Notes under the pieces: generated by a model
The model's database searches: none
The model's input: only the letters and a program-made list of their open reading frames with translations
What the model was told of the DNA's origin: nothing
Assembly: GCF_005405925.1 (NCBI RefSeq)
Contig: NZ_BJHV01000001.1
Location: forward strand, 124,001 to 188,000
DNA from: Streptomyces antimycoticus
GTDB lineage: Bacteria > Actinomycetota > Actinomycetes > Streptomycetales > Streptomycetaceae
Direction of reading: 5' to 3'
DNA: 64,000 nucleotides
Position numbers and translations under genes: made by a program
In this document: positions 62,154-64,000 of the stretch, piece after piece
How positions within the stretch are numbered: the first letter of the stretch is position 1
Layout of the letters: every line of letters starts with the position of its first letter

Positions 62154-62531
62154 TCACGCGGCAAGCGTCTGTGCCGCCGCCACCGCGGGCAACGGTGCCA
62201 CCGGGATGCGCACCGGCGCGACCGGGTCATTGGCGGGCCAGACGCGGTATGTGGTCTTACCCGGGTCCACGAGGGGATCACCGAGGGTGATCCGCCCCTG
62301 GGAGTACAGCCTGTCGCATACGGGGGTGGGCAGAGCTACGTAGCAGCCTCCCCTGTCCGCGATGTGGTCGTACGGCTGCCAGTAGCCGTACCGGCGCCGT
62401 CCACGTGCATGCACGGTGAGAAACACCGGAGTACGGGAGTCGGACATGACGCGGAGAACGCCGGCGTCGGCAGCAGCCTCGAACGGGTCATCGGAACGGG
62501 AGCGGGACTGGTAGAGGACGGGGGACACCAT
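62154..62531 (-). CDS. Conserved hypothetical protein
   Basis: 125 residues from the ATG at 62531, which has GGAAGG five bases upstream. Notable segments are VLRVMSDSRTPVFLTVHARG, RRRYGYWQPYDHIADRGGCY and YVALPTPVCDRLYSQGRITL. Codon use is that of a real gene. The compact mixed alpha/beta pattern shows no signal peptide or membrane helix. I do not recognise the family. It lies convergent with the SDR gene. Confidence 0.6.
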   Translation of the reverse strand: MVSPVLYQSRSRSDDPFEAAADAGVLRVMSDSRTPVFLTVHARGRRRYGYWQPYDHIADRGGCYVALPTPVCDRLYSQGRITLGDPLVDPGKTTYRVWPANDPVAPVRIPVAPLPAVAAAQTLAA

Positions 62532-62730
62532 GGCTGCCTTCCGAGGGCCGGGACACACGATCAGCTACCCCAATTAAAGCAGCTATTCGATCTTGATTAC
62601 AGAACTTCCGCTGGAACAACGGGACTTGAGATGAGAGGGGGAGAGGGGGCCGAGAGGGAACGTGAGCACCCCCGCGATGCTCGCTCCCGCCCTGCCCCCG
62701 GATCACCGCCGCCTCACCGACCGACTGGTG

Positions 62731-63567
62731 TCAGCTCCCCGTGGACCGGACGGTGCCCATGACCTTCTCGATCTCGGCGGCCGTCAGCGCGTTCGGAACC
62801 CCTTGGTCCGCGTAGATCACCCAGCCGTGCATGGTGCCGTCGGGGAGCTTCTGCGCGATGCTGCGCACGATCGCCTTCGCCGGGACGCATGAGCTCGGCC
62901 GGTTGGTGACGGTGACCTGGGCGGTCGCGGTGTAGCCGTCGATACCCCCCTGCTTCCACGGCTTGGCCTCGCTGACCTTGATCTTGGGCTTGTGGTCCGC
63001 ACCCCCGTACGCGGCGAAGCCCCAGTTGCCCGCCCAGTTACGAGCGTTTTCCTGGAGGGTGCCGTCCTTGCCGCCGCCTGTGGTGCCGACGGTGGCGAGC
63101 TGCCCCTTGCCCGCCTCACCGATGGCCTTGGGATTGGGACTCGAAGCGCAGCCGCCCTCACGGTAGTTGGCGGCCGAGGTCATGACGACGATCGGCTGAC
63201 CGTTCTCGTCCGTGTAGGAGAGGGCCGTGTTCTCGTCGAAGATCCTCCATTTCTTGGCCTTGGCCGGCACGTCATAGCGGAAGTGGTGCTTCTGCGCGGT
63301 CTGCGTCTGCCACCCCGCGACCGACGGCTGATCGCCCGCAGGGCTCGACGGGGCAGAGGACTGGGACGCCCCCGCCGAGGGCGCCTTCGACTCCGCGGCG
63401 CTGGTGTCCTTGTCCGTGGCCTCGCCGGCGTCGTCATTGCACCCGCTCAAAGCGACGGCCATGCCGATGCCGATGGCCGCGATCAGGGTCTTCTTCGTTC
63501 GCCGGGACGATATACGGGTGGACTGCGGGTGCTGAGCGATGGGCTCAATGATCTTTGAGTGAGACAT
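62731..63567 (-). CDS. Putative lipoprotein, Streptomyces-type
   Basis: 278 residues from the ATG at 63567. A basic N-terminus (RISSRRTKKTLIAAIGIGMA) and hydrophobic core end in the lipobox VALSGC near residue 43, so the protein is anchored on the outer face of the membrane. A Ser/Ala/Pro-rich linker follows (about 50-85). The folded domain begins near KHHFRYDVPAKAKKWRIFDE and contains paired Cys residues in REGGCASSPN and PSSCVPAKA that could form a disulfide. The ending GVPNALTAAEIEKVMGTVR recurs in similar actinobacterial secreted proteins. The function is unknown. Confidence 0.75.
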   Translation of the reverse strand: MSHSKIIEPIAQHPQSTRISSRRTKKTLIAAIGIGMAVALSGCNDDAGEATDKDTSAAESKAPSAGASQSSAPSSPAGDQPSVAGWQTQTAQKHHFRYDVPAKAKKWRIFDENTALSYTDENGQPIVVMTSAANYREGGCASSPNPKAIGEAGKGQLATVGTTGGGKDGTLQENARNWAGNWGFAAYGGADHKPKIKVSEAKPWKQGGIDGYTATAQVTVTNRPSSCVPAKAIVRSIAQKLPDGTMHGWVIYADQGVPNALTAAEIEKVMGTVRSTGS

Positions 63568-63661
63568 GATCGGCACTCTAAGCCAGTCGCGTTGCCGCCC
63601 GTTCCCCCGTGGGCGTCCCACTGCAAGATGGATACCGGCTCGTGACACATCACTTGACTTT

Positions 63662-63678
63662 CTCCCTTTCTGAAGGAG
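63662..63678. other. Hairpin beyond the tnpB stop, possible right end/omega RNA
   Basis: CTCCCTTTCTGAAGGAG folds into a small imperfect hairpin nine bases downstream of the tnpB stop (read on the minus strand). Right ends of IS200/IS605-type elements carry such hairpins and encode the omega RNA that guides TnpB. The exact end is not determinable without a second copy. Confidence 0.4.
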
Positions 63679-63686
63679 GGGGATTT

Positions 63687-64000
63687 CTACGGCTCGCGCC
63701 GTAGAGGTTCCTGCTTCGTCGCCGGCTGCCCGCCCGGAGTACTCCGTTGAGGTCTTACACCGGCTCCACAGGCCGACACCGCCAGCCCGGCGGCCAAAAT
63801 GTTCCGCGCCGCGTTCACGTCGCGGTCGTGGCTGACGCCACAATTGCCGCAGGTCCAGGTGCGGACGCTGAGCGGCATCGTGTTCTGCGGGGTTCCGCAG
63901 TGCGAACACAGCTTGGAGGAGGGGAACCAGCGGTCGACCGCGATCACCTCGCGGCCGTACCACCGGGCCTTGTACTCCAGCATGCTCCGGAACTCAGACC
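63687..64000 (-). CDS. tnpB: TnpB RNA-guided nuclease (IS200/IS605 type), C-terminal part
   Basis: The gene enters from the right window edge; 104 C-terminal codons are visible. EFRSMLEYKARWYGREVIAV is the usual lead into the zinc ribbon, whose four Cys are in SKLCSHCG and TWTCGNCG. The third RuvC catalytic Asp is in SHDRDVNAARNIL. The tail after ILAAGLAVSACGAG is Pro/Arg rich. TnpB cuts DNA guided by an RNA made from the element's right end. Whether the protein is complete and a TnpA gene is present cannot be seen here. Confidence 0.9.
   Translation of the reverse strand, partial: SEFRSMLEYKARWYGREVIAVDRWFPSSKLCSHCGTPQNTMPLSVRTWTCGNCGVSHDRDVNAARNILAAGLAVSACGAGVRPQRSTPGGQPATKQEPLRREP

Noticed and set aside
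62731..63963. 410-residue version of the lipoprotein
   Set aside because: The upstream part is antisense to tnpB; the ATG at 63567 directly precedes a proper lipoprotein signal.

Overview
The window is high-GC actinobacterial DNA, almost certainly Streptomyces or a close relative. Evidence: strong G/C bias at third codon positions, many GTG and some TTG starts, AGGAGG-type ribosome binding sites, ATGA/GTGA overlaps between operon genes, and an abundance of LacI, IclR, HxlR, MarR and TetR regulators, secreted glycoside hydrolases and ABC uptake systems. It reads as an accessory, catabolic part of the chromosome with many remnants of lost genes. I see no rRNA, tRNA, CRISPR array or replication origin.

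Layout. 1-4242: a CoA-transferase / enoyl-CoA hydratase / HMG-CoA-lyase-like operon, a MarR regulator and a divergent organic-anion MFS transporter; two identical 17-bp palindromes flank the regulator gene. 4599-8176: wreckage of two LacI genes fused by deletion, a complete IS701-family element with TTAG target duplications, and the tail of a secreted hydrolase. 8291-23421: a LacI regulator facing a polysaccharide-use operon (Gfo/Idh/MocA oxidoreductase, DUF6807 protein, sugar ABC transporter, YesL-like protein, GH2) followed by a large GH67-type alpha-glucuronidase and a GH43 enzyme. 23519-31353: a phage-like vWA protein and scattered housekeeping or stress genes, including a Balon/Rv2629-like release-factor-fold protein. 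31575-38053: flavin-dependent oxidoreductases (flavin reductase, DszC/HpaH-like oxygenase, LLM enzyme) with an HxlR regulator, then a nucleotidyltransferase and an SDR. 38194-48764: a dipeptide-type ABC importer with ROK, creatininase-family, enolase-superfamily, RidA, IclR and serine hydrolase genes, bounded by two related IclR-type operators. 48920-52765: a broken second GH67 gene, a DinB protein and tyrosine recombinase remnants. 52923-57214: an MfnB-like furan phosphate synthase followed by an aldehyde dehydrogenase, a zinc alcohol dehydrogenase and a methyltransferase. 57248-64000: small regulators, RidA, oxidoreductases, a lipoprotein, and the end of a TnpB gene that leaves the window.

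How the genes work together. Three catabolic modules are plausible: CoA-dependent breakdown of a branched dicarboxylate (1-4242), depolymerisation and uptake of an acidic (uronic-acid-bearing) glycan (8291-23421), and import and breakdown of an amide- or lactam-containing solute (38194-48764). The most unusual module is the mfnB-like cluster: the enzyme keeps both Asp/Lys pairs of the methanogen methanofuran enzyme, yet it sits beside oxidative enzymes in a bacterium with no evident methanofuran pathway here.

Quality caveat. At least eight genes are interrupted by what looks like a missing single base inside a G or C run. This pattern suggests homopolymer sequencing errors rather than eight independent pseudogenes. 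Those genes are typed as pseudogene here because that is what the sequence literally encodes, with the likely intact product stated.
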